From: Ruminococcus sp.
GTDB taxonomy: Bacteria > Bacillota > Clostridia > Oscillospirales > Ruminococcaceae
Reading direction: 5' to 3'
Length of the DNA: 64,000 nt
Assembly (NCBI GenBank): GCA_017626015.1
Contig: JAGAJO010000012.1
Span: forward strand, 1-64,000
The notes under the pieces are model-generated. The model saw nothing but the letters and a program-made list of their open reading frames with translations. It was not told the origin of the DNA and searched no databases. Shown here one piece after another: positions 42,801 to 50,705 of the stretch. Numbering within the stretch: position 1 is the first letter of the stretch; every line of letters starts with the position of its first letter. Position numbers and translations under genes: made by a program.

Positions 42801-44779
42801 GCAGTGAGTATATTTGTATATTGCTGTACTGAAAATATAAGATCAGTTTTTGCATATGCTATAATACTTTCATCATTCTGCTGTAACAGCGAAATAAATT
42901 GCTCATATTCTGCATTAAAGTTCACCACAGCACCATTCAAAGCGGTATCGTTGTCTTGAGTAATGGACTCAAACATTTTTGAACCGCTAAAATCCAGCTT
43001 GCTGTTTATATCCCTGATAAAACTAAGCAGCTTTTGCTCCTCCCTCTTTGAACCTATTTTCATAGTTGTTGAGGATACTTTTGCTATTATATCAGAAATA
43101 TCAAGGCTTAACCATTTATATGGAACTTTGGGGGATTTAACTGCGCAGTCTAATATTTTTTCATAGTCTGTACTTGTTTTATAAGTAAGCTCGTTACTGC
43201 CATTATATATTATGATAGAGGCATCTAAAAGAATATCAAACCCATGATTTAAGTATTCCATGAGCTTCTCTGACTGAGCGAAAAATCTCTGACGAAACTG
43301 ATGTGTTACCTCGTTTACAGTAGAACCGTACCAAGGATTGGTGTCCTGATAGCCGCTTTTTGATATTATTCTTGTAAACTCACTCAGTGCATTTATGTTC
43401 TTTGCCAACTGGATCGAAGTAATATCGCCTGCATTCTCCTGTACAAAGTCAATATCAGGATATTGCTCAAGCTGGGAAATATAGCCATTAACACGGAATA
43501 TTGTTTCACCAAGAGGCTCGATCTCGGTATGCAGCTGTTTTGTGTATTCATTCAGAGCCTCTCTTGTAAGTTTTAGTGATTCAAGTTTCTGAAATGCTTC
43601 TCGTTTTGATGTTGCTTTACTTTCCGAAAGCTTTACTGAAATAGCTAATTGATCCATTATATCTTTTCGTTTCGCATCTGGATTATGCAAAGTCAGGCAA
43701 AAATCTCCGAGTCCTGCTGAGAGTAACCTTCTGTACACTACTTCAAGGGCGGCAACCTTTTCTGAAACAAATAGAACCTTTTTGCCTTGCCCCAGAAGCT
43801 CTGCGATGATATTCGTTATTGTCTGGCTTTTTCCTGTTCCGGGAGGTCCCTGTAAAACAAAACTTACTCCTGAAGTAGCAAGTGAAATTGCATCTTGTTG
43901 ACTGGAGTCCGCATCTACAACCGAGAATACGTTTCTAGGGTCAACTGCATCGTGATCGATCGAACCCACCTTTGGAATAGAGTCAAAATCTATTTGATCA
44001 GTTTCGCCATTCAATGCTCTGACAATCGGGTTTTCTTTTATCTCTTCCTCATGCACTTCCATATCATGGAACATTGCCATTTTCAGATAACTGAGCATTA
44101 ACAACTGAACCGAATCAAAATCAACAGTCCACCCAAGCGGTCTACATACCATTTCTATTTCTTTCAGATACTTTTGTAAATCCTCCCCTTCTTCATATTC
44201 AGGTATATTAATATTAAAATCATTAAACAGTTTTTTTGAAAGAGCACTATTGAATATAGGATCATCGTCACTTTTAGCTAAGAATATAGAATCGACTATA
44301 CTTTCCTGAGAGATTAATACCGGCATAAGCAACAGCGGAGAACGCATTTTTTGACCGGTCGTACCGTTTTCTTTCCAATTCAAAAAACCAAAAGCAAGAT
44401 ACAAGGCATTCATACCCTTGTTCTCCATAAACTCCCTGGCTTTGTTTTTTAATGATATCAAAGTTTTACAAGCATCAGCAACAGATTGATTCGTTTTATT
44501 ACCATTTAAAAAAAGACTTTTATCAATTGATCCACTTTCAGAATTTTCCGACTCTTCCGCGCCTTCCACATAAGCCATTAAATCTATAGGGAACTCTATA
44601 TTCCGTTCATAAACATACAGTTCATTCCATAAATCCTGCGAAGACGGAGAAAGTATCATCAAGCTTGTTCTTGAAACACGTTTCCCTGTCTTGGGCAGCG
44701 GACAGTTAATCATCCTATTCCGCTTACCTAAATCAATTAATTTATTTTTCCAATATTCAACTTTATTTTCTATTTTCAC
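39809..44779 (-). CDS. DUF4011 / SF1 helicase / Vsr-like nuclease / DUF3320 protein, probable defence protein
   Basis: 1656 residues from GTG 44779 (GGGGG 6 nt upstream; an upstream ATG lacks a site). The N-terminal DUF4011 is EYWKNKLIDLGKRNRMINC. The superfamily 1 helicase has Walker A QGPPGTGKSQT (K317), a long helical insertion (about 420-960), DTVIFDEASQVRTEEAI, GDSKQLPP, LLWHYRSKHE, LESVQGDERDTIIFS and RRLNVAVTRAR. A Vsr/DUF559-type nuclease follows (FEESVFDFLTSQGYRV, IGIECDGATYH, ERDRLRQTILENMGW), then a C-terminal DUF3320. This order was, as I recall, among the predicted antiphage proteins tested by Gao and colleagues (hhe). Low surrounding gene content and adjacent recombinase remnants fit a defence island. 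Role inferred. Confidence 0.85.
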   Translation of the reverse strand: MKIENKVEYWKNKLIDLGKRNRMINCPLPKTGKRVSRTSLMILSPSSQDLWNELYVYERNIEFPIDLMAYVEGAEESENSESGSIDKSLFLNGNKTNQSVADACKTLISLKNKAREFMENKGMNALYLAFGFLNWKENGTTGQKMRSPLLLMPVLISQESIVDSIFLAKSDDDPIFNSALSKKLFNDFNINIPEYEEGEDLQKYLKEIEMVCRPLGWTVDFDSVQLLMLSYLKMAMFHDMEVHEEEIKENPIVRALNGETDQIDFDSIPKVGSIDHDAVDPRNVFSVVDADSSQQDAISLATSGVSFVLQGPPGTGKSQTITNIIAELLGQGKKVLFVSEKVAALEVVYRRLLSAGLGDFCLTLHNPDAKRKDIMDQLAISVKLSESKATSKREAFQKLESLKLTREALNEYTKQLHTEIEPLGETIFRVNGYISQLEQYPDIDFVQENAGDITSIQLAKNINALSEFTRIISKSGYQDTNPWYGSTVNEVTHQFRQRFFAQSEKLMEYLNHGFDILLDASIIIYNGSNELTYKTSTDYEKILDCAVKSPKVPYKWLSLDISDIIAKVSSTTMKIGSKREEQKLLSFIRDINSKLDFSGSKMFESITQDNDTALNGAVVNFNAEYEQFISLLQQNDESIIAYAKTDLIFSVQQYTNILTALRDVEAAKVETKQKLQRLTEDERTQKELLDEYQKDSNAANGRITVTYKEDILTLDISELKIRFNDNYRSFMRFLNSQYRKDCKMLRSYSRTNERTSYKKAVELLEMLADAQSKKKLFDDQTAFVSEISEKIQLCNEQLNENSDTITRLQNDISQQRQKFKSAFDTFSEKLKQIVSLHEKLLAQLNDELSVLLEEITAVIEMNVNEESDFEDIIAKLKWTNDFAESTRTQNVSQDFIKSVLKADAGYIDSLIKAQNRLSDWNSCFYEQTKTFTDLFDEEHRSVFLALPIDGFSKVIENCRDNINQLETLIDYKNAVAVIKQEGLEKFLLIISELKLDSKKIVPAYKKCFYRSWLDNVIPKYDQINRFRHDRQEERIEQFRELDISHLQISQAILKGRLIEQLPNLNFSGNGDEAAILKRELNKKCRLMPIRKLIAAIPSLLPALKPCMMMSPLSVSTYFGDADFRFDTVIFDEASQVRTEEAICSILRAKQAIIAGDSKQLPPTNFFSTSASDSDEMYEDEEEINDAGAYESLLDEASIMPTQTLLWHYRSKHEHLIAFSNYKIYQKSLITFPSAVNKESDIGVEYIYVEDGIYQRGGNGGNQKEAQKISELLLEHFTYHADRSIGIIAFGEKQQNVIENEVIKFRQEHPEFEQYFRDNIDEPLFIRNLESVQGDERDTIIFSIGYGYDINGKFLMNFGPLSRDGGERRLNVAVTRARYNLKLVGSILPTDIKADRVSAIGPKLLRDYIDFAMNGETVLKAELNVSNDVWFDSPFEESVFDFLTSQGYRVATQVSCSGYRIDMAVYHPNYDGRFAIGIECDGATYHSARTARERDRLRQTILENMGWTIYRIWSTDWIKDTISEKRRLIKAINDAIVNYQGSTHKPAKAVKSVEEYLDVTGKTGSEAETLQKKQCQSQYIGNKPQDIPISDFEETILKVLKLGYGSSKQDNLIRSAAKYGYDWNRVGQKIRRQFEIALRNLEKRKTIEIKNDQIKLT

Positions 44780-45062
44780 GGTTATCCCCCAAAAAATATT
44801 TATTTTGTATATCTGAAGCCCTTGCAGCGAATGGATATACCTATACAATATAATTATATCTTCCCAAAAAGAGAAAATCATGTCATAAAAGTGATTATAT
44901 TGTGAATTTATGTAAATAAATAAAACATAAGTAACATATTCTTCAATAATTATTGGTTTTATGGAATCGATCTGCTATTTTATGCTGCTGTTTTGAATCT
45001 TCTACTGAGATAATATCCCGCTTTTCTCACCCTAACCATTTCCTTGAATCAATTACATATGC

Positions 45063-45255
45063 CTAATCTATACACTTAAGTCTGAGGATATAACCGCAGT
45101 AGATAACGCCATGCTTATCGGTAACAGGTATTGTAAGCACAGGATCATCGGGTAGCTTGAACCTCCTGCCTTGCTGTCTTACCATTTGTTTAGCAGGAGT
45201 AAGCACCGTTATCGGGGCAGTAACGATGATCACTCCGGATTTATTGCAGCGTAAT
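45063..45255 (-). pseudogene. Truncated reading frame of unknown family
   Basis: On the minus strand an open stretch ends at a TAG (45063-45065) and reads, in part, VLTPAKQMVRQQGRRFKLP and VTDKHGVIYCGYILRLKCID. It has no start codon with a ribosome site, and a stop lies upstream in frame. A second frame (starting MEFVSVLENYAA) ends where this one begins, so a frameshifted gene remnant is likely. No family recognised. Confidence 0.35.
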
Positions 45256-45289
45256 TTTCAAGAACTGAAACGAACTCCATAATTGCAAT

Positions 45290-45894
<605 letters not shown>

Positions 45895-46001
45895 GGATAA
45901 ATCAATATTTTCGCCGCTTTTCATAACCTCTCACAAACGCCCGTAAATCAAGGCTTTCAGCGTTTTATCTTTTCATAGGATGCTGTAAGTTTAAGCTGTT
46001 T

Positions 46002-46041
46002 TTAGTGCCCTTAGTGCCCTCATAGTGCCCTAAAAATGCCC
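46002..46041. promoter_or_regulatory. Probable integrase arm-type sites, left end of element A
   Basis: Three tandem copies of AGTGCCC(T) occur at 46004, 46013 and 46024, followed by the variant AATGCCCT. The same pair, TTAGTGCCCT and ATAGTGCCCT 11 bp apart, recurs at the right end (56224-56244). Short repeats near both ends of a tyrosine-integrase element are typical arm-binding sites. Confidence 0.6.
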
Positions 46042-46046
46042 TCGAT

Positions 46047-46202
46047 TTATTCACTTTTGCTGTCGTCCCGCTCTGGCTTTTCTTTGTCGTCTGTCTGCTC
46101 ATACTCAGCAAGCCGCTTATTGTATCCTGCGTTCATAGCCTCAGCTAATGCCCGGCTTTGTTCTGCTGTCAAGCTCATAAGTTTACTCTCAAATTCATTC
46201 AT
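46047..46202 (-). CDS. Small element protein of unknown function
   Basis: 51 residues from ATG 46202 (GGAGG 9 nt upstream): a helical N-terminus (FESKLMSLTAEQSRALAEAM) and a very polar Lys/Glu/Asp tail. Leftmost gene of element A, just inside the integrase arm sites. No family recognised. Confidence 0.6.
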   Translation of the reverse strand: MNEFESKLMSLTAEQSRALAEAMNAGYNKRLAEYEQTDDKEKPERDDSKSE

Positions 46203-46233
46203 GTAAACATACCTCCAAATAATTGTTGTGTAA

Positions 46234-46275
46234 GCCGCTCTAGAACGCACAGAAACGCATCAGGGCGGCTTTTGT
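46234..46275 (+). terminator. Hairpin carrying the AGAACGCACAGAAACGC motif
   Basis: GCCGCTCT (46234-46241) pairs with AGGGCGGC (46262-46269) using one wobble; TTTTG follows on the + strand. The loop contains AGAACGCACAGAAACGC (46242-46258), which is repeated exactly at 46796-46812 inside another weak hairpin. Confidence 0.45.
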
Positions 46276-46338
46276 TCGTTTAGTCGATTAGTTTCATATC
46301 TAAAGCATTACAGTATGTGATAAAGCCCGCTTTTCATT

Positions 46339-46755
46339 TCATTCAAATTCATGTATATCGCTCATATCAGCAGACCCGGATCTGCTTGCCTCTATCATTT
46401 CAAACAGATTATTTTCAGCCGTTTCCTTTGGTACACCCGTGTCGCCGATAATATCGAGATACAAAGCTATCGCCCTTGTATTCCCCGCTTTTGCTAAAGA
46501 GAGCAAAGCGTCTGCTATTTGGAATTTCTGCGTTAATTCATCTTCTGGCACACCAAGTTTGAGCAGACGATTTCTTATACGTCCGTCCTTTATTGGCATT
46601 TCCGAATAGAGCGTTAAGAGCGTAGCCAAAGCCCGCTGCTTTTTCAGCTTTGCTTGCCTTGCTCTGCCGCCTGCGGATCGTATTGCATGAGCCTCAGCAG
46701 CAGGACGGTCACGCAGATCTATAAGGTTTTTATTTTGTGGTCTGGTGCTGTTCAT
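46339..46755 (-). CDS. Element protein with GGRARQ motif, possibly small-terminase-like
   Basis: 138 residues. A basic RSAGGRARQAKLKKQRALAT segment (about 27-46) is followed by helices with IRNRLLKLGVPEDELTQKFQ and LSLAKAGNTRAIALYLDIIG (about 90-105), then an acidic tail. Phage and island proteins annotated as small terminase or KGG-type often pair a GG-basic motif with a GDTRAxxxxxxxIG stretch like this one. I regard that as a weak resemblance. ATG 46755 follows AAGGAGTGA. Confidence 0.6.
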   Translation of the reverse strand: MNSTRPQNKNLIDLRDRPAAEAHAIRSAGGRARQAKLKKQRALATLLTLYSEMPIKDGRIRNRLLKLGVPEDELTQKFQIADALLSLAKAGNTRAIALYLDIIGDTGVPKETAENNLFEMIEASRSGSADMSDIHEFE

Positions 46756-46795
46756 GCAAGATCACTCCTTTTCCAATGTGGGAATATCGCGCCCC

Positions 46796-46812
46796 AGAAC
46801 GCACAGAAACGC
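46796..46812. repeat. Second copy of the 17-bp AGAACGCACAGAAACGC motif
   Basis: Identical to 46242-46258. Here GCCCC and AACGC (46791-46803) can pair with GCGTT and GGC to the right. Related CAGAACGC sequences lie in hairpins at 49415-49437 and 49495-49512. Confidence 0.5.
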
Positions 46813-46963
46813 GTTTTGAGAGGCTTTATTGATTGTAGGAAATTTCCGCACTTAAAGCCATAGGACGTAATACAGCGCATTGTAGACACATTACAGCGTG
46901 TGCTGTCGCTTATATTGACATTTCATTTCTACACGGTAAAATATTATCAGGGAGGTGAATGCA

Positions 46964-47182
46964 ATGCCGAAAAAAGCAATAAAAAGTGCAGAACGCTATA
47001 GGCGAAAGCTGAAAGCGGCAAGAGCAGCTAAGGATCTATCACAAGAAGCTATTGCAAAAAGGTTTAGAATAGATAGATCGTCATATTCCAGGTGGGAAAA
47101 CAATATTGATCTTGTCAGCTTTGGTAATGTCAAGTTGTTATGCAAAATACTCGATATTGATATTACCGACCTGATCGAATAA
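46964..47182 (+). CDS. XRE-family HTH protein
   Basis: 72 residues from ATG 46964 (GGAGG 8 nt upstream): a basic N-terminus, then an HTH (LSQEAIAKRFRIDRSSYSRWENN, spanning about 27-49) and a short C-terminal helix. Only + strand gene at the left end of element A; divergent from the 46339-46755 gene, which it may repress. Confidence 0.82.
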   Translation: MPKKAIKSAERYRRKLKAARAAKDLSQEAIAKRFRIDRSSYSRWENNIDLVSFGNVKLLCKILDIDITDLIE

Positions 47183-47224
47183 GGGACACAGAGCGGGCAT
47201 AAAAAGCCCGCTTTGCTTTATTCA

Positions 47225-47521
47225 TCATGCAACTATCAGCGGATCAGCAACAATTTCACCCTCTGCAACCGTAAACGGATCTATATCAATGCAATTTGAT
47301 GGGTCAAACCGCCCAGACAGATCCCATGCTACTGTATCATTCATTACCGTCAAGGCATTTTTAAAGAAATCGGGATTTTTCAGCTTTTCAAAAACACCGC
47401 CCTGCTTGATAAGGTGTTTGACTGACACTTTGCGCACCGTTCCATCAAGCATATAGGCATATACAGTGTAATCGGGTCCAGCAACTGCTTGAATAACAAC
47501 GGGAAATAAATTATCATTCAT
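47225..47521 (-). CDS. DUF2442 protein, antitoxin-like partner
   Basis: 98 residues of the DUF2442 fold (VSVKHLIKQGGVFEKLKN ... DTVAWDLSGRFDPSNCIDID). It lies 12 bp downstream of a DUF4160 gene. The DUF4160-DUF2442 pair is a recurrent two-gene unit in bacterial genomes annotated as toxin-antitoxin-like; which partner is toxic is not settled from sequence. GGGGGTG precedes ATG 47521. Confidence 0.82.
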   Translation of the reverse strand: MNDNLFPVVIQAVAGPDYTVYAYMLDGTVRKVSVKHLIKQGGVFEKLKNPDFFKNALTVMNDTVAWDLSGRFDPSNCIDIDPFTVAEGEIVADPLIVA

Positions 47522-47533
47522 ATAAGCACCCCC

Positions 47534-47794
47534 TTAGATCAACGGATTGATACGATTAAGAGGCAGATTCTGCTTTGCAAGCTCCCAATTCTGCATAAGC
47601 TCATCACGGTGCAGCTCACACCAGGCGAGAACCAGCTTGACTTGTCTGTTAGGCAGATTGCCACGTATTATCGTACCATTCAGAATATCGACCATTGCTT
47701 TCATGCCTGCATATTCAACATGAAAATGCGGCGGGTTATGATCCGCATAATACATTGTTACCCTCAGACCGTAGAAAATACTTATTTCTGGCAT
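47534..47794 (-). CDS. DUF4160 protein, toxin-like partner
   Basis: 86 residues with the family core ITMYYADHNPPHFHVEYAG (here VTMYYADHNPPHFHVEYAG, about residues 12-30). The two His and the Asp could form a metal or catalytic site. Downstream, VDILNGTIIRGNLPNRQVKL and ELHRDELMQNW are also typical. It lies 15 bp after the RHH gene and 12 bp before DUF2442, so all three form one operon. Confidence 0.85.
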   Translation of the reverse strand: MPEISIFYGLRVTMYYADHNPPHFHVEYAGMKAMVDILNGTIIRGNLPNRQVKLVLAWCELHRDELMQNWELAKQNLPLNRINPLI

Positions 47795-47809
47795 TATTGT
47801 GACCTCCTA

Positions 47810-48007
47810 TCATTTTTCGTTAGCTCTGTCTCGTTCTATGGTATCGAGGACAAACTGCTTTATCATCTGATTAGCTGTTTGTCCTTGTTTTTCTGCGATA
47901 CTTCTAAATTTCATAACTTGTTCTTTTCTTAATCGGCAAGATATTGTTAGCATATTCTCGCTATCCCACTTTTTATTACCCTTTTTATGAGCTTCTGTAA
48001 TTGCCAT
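47810..48007 (-). CDS. Ribbon-helix-helix-like DNA-binding protein (element A)
   Basis: 65 residues from ATG 48007 (GGAGGTGAT upstream). A polar start (KKGNKKWDSEN) is followed by a beta strand and two helices, MLTISCRLRKEQVMKFRSIA and GQTANQMIKQFVLDTIE, the Arc/MetJ-type fold. Element B carries a homologue at 57584-57781. First gene of the RHH-DUF4160-DUF2442 operon and divergent from 48215; a pair of palindromes (48050-48142) lies between, its probable operators. Confidence 0.8.
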   Translation of the reverse strand: MAITEAHKKGNKKWDSENMLTISCRLRKEQVMKFRSIAEKQGQTANQMIKQFVLDTIERDRANEK

Positions 48008-48049
48008 AAGATCACCTCCAACTATAAATATATTATAGCATATTCTATT

Positions 48050-48148
48050 CACTGTTGATAGTGTAAAAATAAACAAAAAACAGAATGAAAGTTTGTGCAA
48101 GTTTTTTTCAGAAAAACCGTTGACAGTTCACTGTAGACAGTGTATAAT
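48050..48148. promoter_or_regulatory. Divergent promoters with two CACTGT palindromes (element A)
   Basis: CACTGTAGACAGTG (48129-48142) fills most of the 17-bp spacer between TTGACA (48120-48125) and TATAAT (48143-48148) on the + strand. A variant, CACTGTTGATAGTG (48050-48063), overlaps the -35 region of a minus-strand promoter whose TATAAT is near 48030. Binding of the RHH protein would block both promoters. Confidence 0.75.
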
Positions 48149-48214
48149 ATAATTACAGTAAGGAACACAAAACAAGCCTTACAAAACCAAATAAAAATAT
48201 GGAGGTACATCATT

Positions 48215-48490
48215 ATGACAACTATCGAAATGACAAGAAAGCTGCACGATCTGAAAGAACTGGAGGCTCTGATCGCAAAGGCACAGGCAGAAGCAGAGGC
48301 TATCAAGGACACGATCAAGGCAGAAATGCTCACGCAGGGCGTTGACGAAATGCAGGTTGACGTGTTCAAAATCAGATACAAGACCGTTGTTTCAAACCGC
48401 TTTGACAGCAAGAGCTTTAAAGCAGATCACGCCGATGTATACGCTCTTTACACCAAACAGACCGAGAGCCGCCGCTTTACAGTAGCATAA
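48215..48490 (+). CDS. Small coiled-coil element protein
   Basis: 91 residues from ATG 48215 (GGAGG 9 nt upstream). The first 55 residues form a strongly helical, coiled-coil-like segment (LHDLKELEALIAKAQAEAEA); the rest is polar (FKIRYKTVVSNRFDSKSF). Proteins of this general look are common in Firmicutes phages and islands. Directly under the operator-controlled promoter. Function unknown. Confidence 0.7.
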   Translation: MTTIEMTRKLHDLKELEALIAKAQAEAEAIKDTIKAEMLTQGVDEMQVDVFKIRYKTVVSNRFDSKSFKADHADVYALYTKQTESRRFTVA

Positions 48491-48501
48491 GAGAAAAGGA
48501 C

Positions 48502-48594
48502 CTTACACAAGCACCGTCCAAAGCGAATGTGTAAAGCCCCGAACAAGGACATTCAGCCCTCTTGAATATGATAGCACATAGAGGGCTGAATGTC
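48502..48594 (+). ncRNA. Structured RNA element between two small genes (element A)
   Basis: Hairpin 1: CTTACACA (48502-48509) with TGTGTAA(A)G (48528-48536), loop containing CACCGTCCAAAGC. Hairpin 2: GACATTCAGCCCTC (48548-48561) with GAGGGCTGAATGTC (48581-48594), 14 bp perfect, loop TTGAATATGATAGCACATA. The same arrangement occurs in element B (58404-58497), with base-pair-preserving changes in hairpin 1 and conserved loop sequence. No T-run follows, so it is not a simple terminator. Confidence 0.6.
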
Positions 48595-48621
48595 AATAAT
48601 TATTGAAAGGATTTTGATAAA

Positions 48622-49188
48622 ATGCTCACAAATGCACAAACTAGAAACACCCTGCTTGCCGCCATACTCAAATATTCTATAAAGGATAACTTACCGCTTG
48701 CAGATGAGTATAATTCTTTGGTATCACACATACAAAGATTCGCCACAGCTTATTGCCCTCTGCATTACCATACAGAATTTTATAGCTTGCCGGAGTTTAA
48801 AGAGATCGTTTACAGCGGATTGTTCAACAATAAGCCAATGCCCGATAAAGTCTGCTATTTTATTGCATGGTATGTGGGAGGAAAGGAAAACATATACACC
48901 CAGACGCTCGTATTTGACGATAAGCAAGCAGGAATGACAGCCTCACAATTCAAAAGTGTACTTAGAATAGCCGTAGACAAACATATCAAAGATATATCAG
49001 CTTTTAACGCTCGTATGGACGGTATAGCTGGCATAGTGAGAAAACAGCCGGTAAGTGCTGATATTGTGTCTATGGTGAATGATATGCGTACATGGTGCGA
49101 TCTGCACGATTATGAACGCAATTTTACTGACATAACGCTATTTATGTACGGATATATCGAGGGGAAACGGAGCGAAAGGAGCAGATAA
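48622..49188 (+). CDS. Element protein with C-terminal YGYIEGKRSER motif
   Basis: 188 residues, mixed helical, with CYFIAWYVGGKENIYTQTLV in the middle and the C-terminus FMYGYIEGKRSERSR. The last motif is shared with the otherwise different element B protein at 58525-58791, which sits in the same place after the structured RNA. GAAAGGA precedes ATG 48622. No family recognised. Confidence 0.7.
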   Translation: MLTNAQTRNTLLAAILKYSIKDNLPLADEYNSLVSHIQRFATAYCPLHYHTEFYSLPEFKEIVYSGLFNNKPMPDKVCYFIAWYVGGKENIYTQTLVFDDKQAGMTASQFKSVLRIAVDKHIKDISAFNARMDGIAGIVRKQPVSADIVSMVNDMRTWCDLHDYERNFTDITLFMYGYIEGKRSERSR

Positions 49189-49189
49189 A

Positions 49190-49354
49190 ATGAACATACA
49201 TACATTGTGCCTGAAAGCTGCAAGACTAATAGAGCGCAGTAAGCTCAGAGAGGTCATTAACGCGCTGGAATATTTCAATGTTCGTGCGGTTATACACCTA
49301 CAGCCGGAGCAGTTTTCAGATTTTGCCGATAAATTAGACCTGATCACCGAATAA
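49190..49354 (+). CDS. Short element protein
   Basis: 54 residues (MNIHTLCLKAARLIERSKLR ... SDFADKLDLITE) starting 1 bp after the previous stop, with AAAGGAGCAG upstream, so clearly cotranscribed. Predicted helical. Function unknown. Confidence 0.6.
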   Translation: MNIHTLCLKAARLIERSKLREVINALEYFNVRAVIHLQPEQFSDFADKLDLITE

Positions 49355-49409
49355 AGCAATTTTACCCAACCACCATAAAAGGAATACACACTGCATTACC
49401 AGAAAAACA

Positions 49410-49450
49410 CCCCTCAGAACGCAACAGGATGCGCTATGAGGGGCTTTTGT
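49410..49450 (+). terminator. Terminator of the element A small-gene operon
   Basis: CCCCTCA (49410-49416) pairs with TGAGGGG (49437-49443), followed by CTTTTGTGTTTT. The loop starts with GAACGCA, related to the motif at 46242. Confidence 0.75.
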
Positions 49451-49525
49451 GTTTTATTCGGATAATTTGTCACCGTTGTAGCTGCATTGATTATAACGCG
49501 TTCTGATGCGTTATGGACAAGCCCG

Positions 49526-50164
49526 CTATACAGATGAGCTATCGTAAATCTGAACAATAGCTTTATCCGATCGGAGCTTTTTTAGTGCTTTCTGCTTTAT
49601 GCTGTTAGCTTGCTGTCTGCTAATGCGTAGCCGCTTGCCTATCGCCGCTATGCTTATTTCATCAAAGTAGTGTGCTCGGATAACAAATTGCTCATTATCG
49701 CTTAATTTGCCTATAGAGTTATTGACTATTTCCTGAATTGAGAGCATCTCTGCTGTCTGTTCCGGTGTCGGCTCATCGTCTCCGATAAATTCAATCAGCT
49801 CTGCACTGTCGCTATCGTCTCCGGTTAGAATATTAAGACTTGTACACATATCAAGCGGATTTGGAACACGCCGCTTATATAGTAGCCGCTCACGCACCAG
49901 CATAATCGGGTATCGCAAAAAGCTACTAAAGCGGTAACCGCTGTCCGGTGTGTAACTTTTTATTGCCCGCAAAAAAGCAGGATAGCATTCCTGTTTAAAG
50001 TCAGCAAAGGTTATTCCGTGCGCCAAAAAGTCTGGCTCACTTAGGGTATAGTATTTGTCTGCTATTTTGTAAATAAGCCGCCGCACACGTTCCCATAATA
50101 CAGGGATAAGATTATCAGCTCCGCCTTGTTGTATGAGCAACGTTAATTGTTCATTTGTCAACAT
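49526..50164 (-). CDS. Element-encoded sigma-70-like factor (A)
   Basis: 212 residues. The N-terminus LTLLIQQGGADNLIPVLWER is shared with the element B factor. Region 2-like sequence is FADFKQECYPAFLRAIKSYTPDSGYRFSSFL (split across about 73-103). The C-terminal region 4 HTH is SIAAIGKRLRISRQQANSIK (about 173-192). It probably directs RNA polymerase to element promoters, or acts as a DNA-binding activator if region 2 is too degenerate. It is the last gene of the minus-strand replication operon. Confidence 0.82.
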   Translation of the reverse strand: MLTNEQLTLLIQQGGADNLIPVLWERVRRLIYKIADKYYTLSEPDFLAHGITFADFKQECYPAFLRAIKSYTPDSGYRFSSFLRYPIMLVRERLLYKRRVPNPLDMCTSLNILTGDDSDSAELIEFIGDDEPTPEQTAEMLSIQEIVNNSIGKLSDNEQFVIRAHYFDEISIAAIGKRLRISRQQANSIKQKALKKLRSDKAIVQIYDSSSV

Positions 50165-50246
50165 GGATCACCTCTTACCAATAAAAACTATTCCCGCCCT
50201 ACCGCCCTTTGTTTTTCTCACGTTGCTGTGTCACTGCTGTGTGCAA

Positions 50247-50483
50247 TTAAAGCTGTGAATGATTCCAGTCAAGGAAAGCACGATTATAGGCTCTTTGTGC
50301 TTCAATAGATTCAATACGAGATTTTTCAAGAAGATCCTCAAACATATCAAATTCACGCCAATCAACATTTTCAATATTTGCCTCAAGATTTTGAACACGG
50401 TCAATAGCTCTCTGTGCCTTACGCTCCAGCTCTACCAGATAATCAGGTCTTCGTTCGGCTAACGTAAAATGATCTACAAACAT
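50247..50483 (-). CDS. Coiled-coil element protein
   Basis: 78 residues, helical throughout (YLVELERKAQRAIDRVQNLE, then ESIEAQRAYNRAFLDW). GGGGTGAG precedes ATG 50483. Between the origin candidate and the sigma gene. No family recognised. Confidence 0.65.
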   Translation of the reverse strand: MFVDHFTLAERRPDYLVELERKAQRAIDRVQNLEANIENVDWREFDMFEDLLEKSRIESIEAQRAYNRAFLDWNHSQL

Positions 50484-50499
50484 TTTTTCTCACCCCCCG

Positions 50500-50704
50500 T
50501 GTCAGCGCTGTCAACACTTTTTCCTATATATATATTTCTTGTGTTTATAGAGTAAATTATACGCTATATCTCTATAATCAGTATATTTTAATCTATTTGG
50601 TAAAAATGTGTTGACAGTGCTGACATATACTATAAAAACCTTTATTCATCACGGTTTACCGTCATTTTTAATGTCAGCAGATAATGTCAGCAGATTGTCA
50701 GCAC
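50500..50704. other. Candidate replication origin of element A
   Basis: Two 18-bp inverted arms, TGTCAGCGCTGTCAACAC (50500-50517) and GTGTTGACAGTGCTGACA (50608-50625), with one mismatch, enclose about 90 bp of AT-rich DNA. Three direct TGTCAGCA(G/C) iterons lie at 50672, 50685 and 50696, up to the stop of the primase gene, and a palindrome ACGGTTTACCGT at 50651-50662. Iterons plus an AT-rich unwinding region directly downstream of the replication gene are the arrangement seen in phage-inducible islands. Confidence 0.65.
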
Positions 50705-50705
50705 C

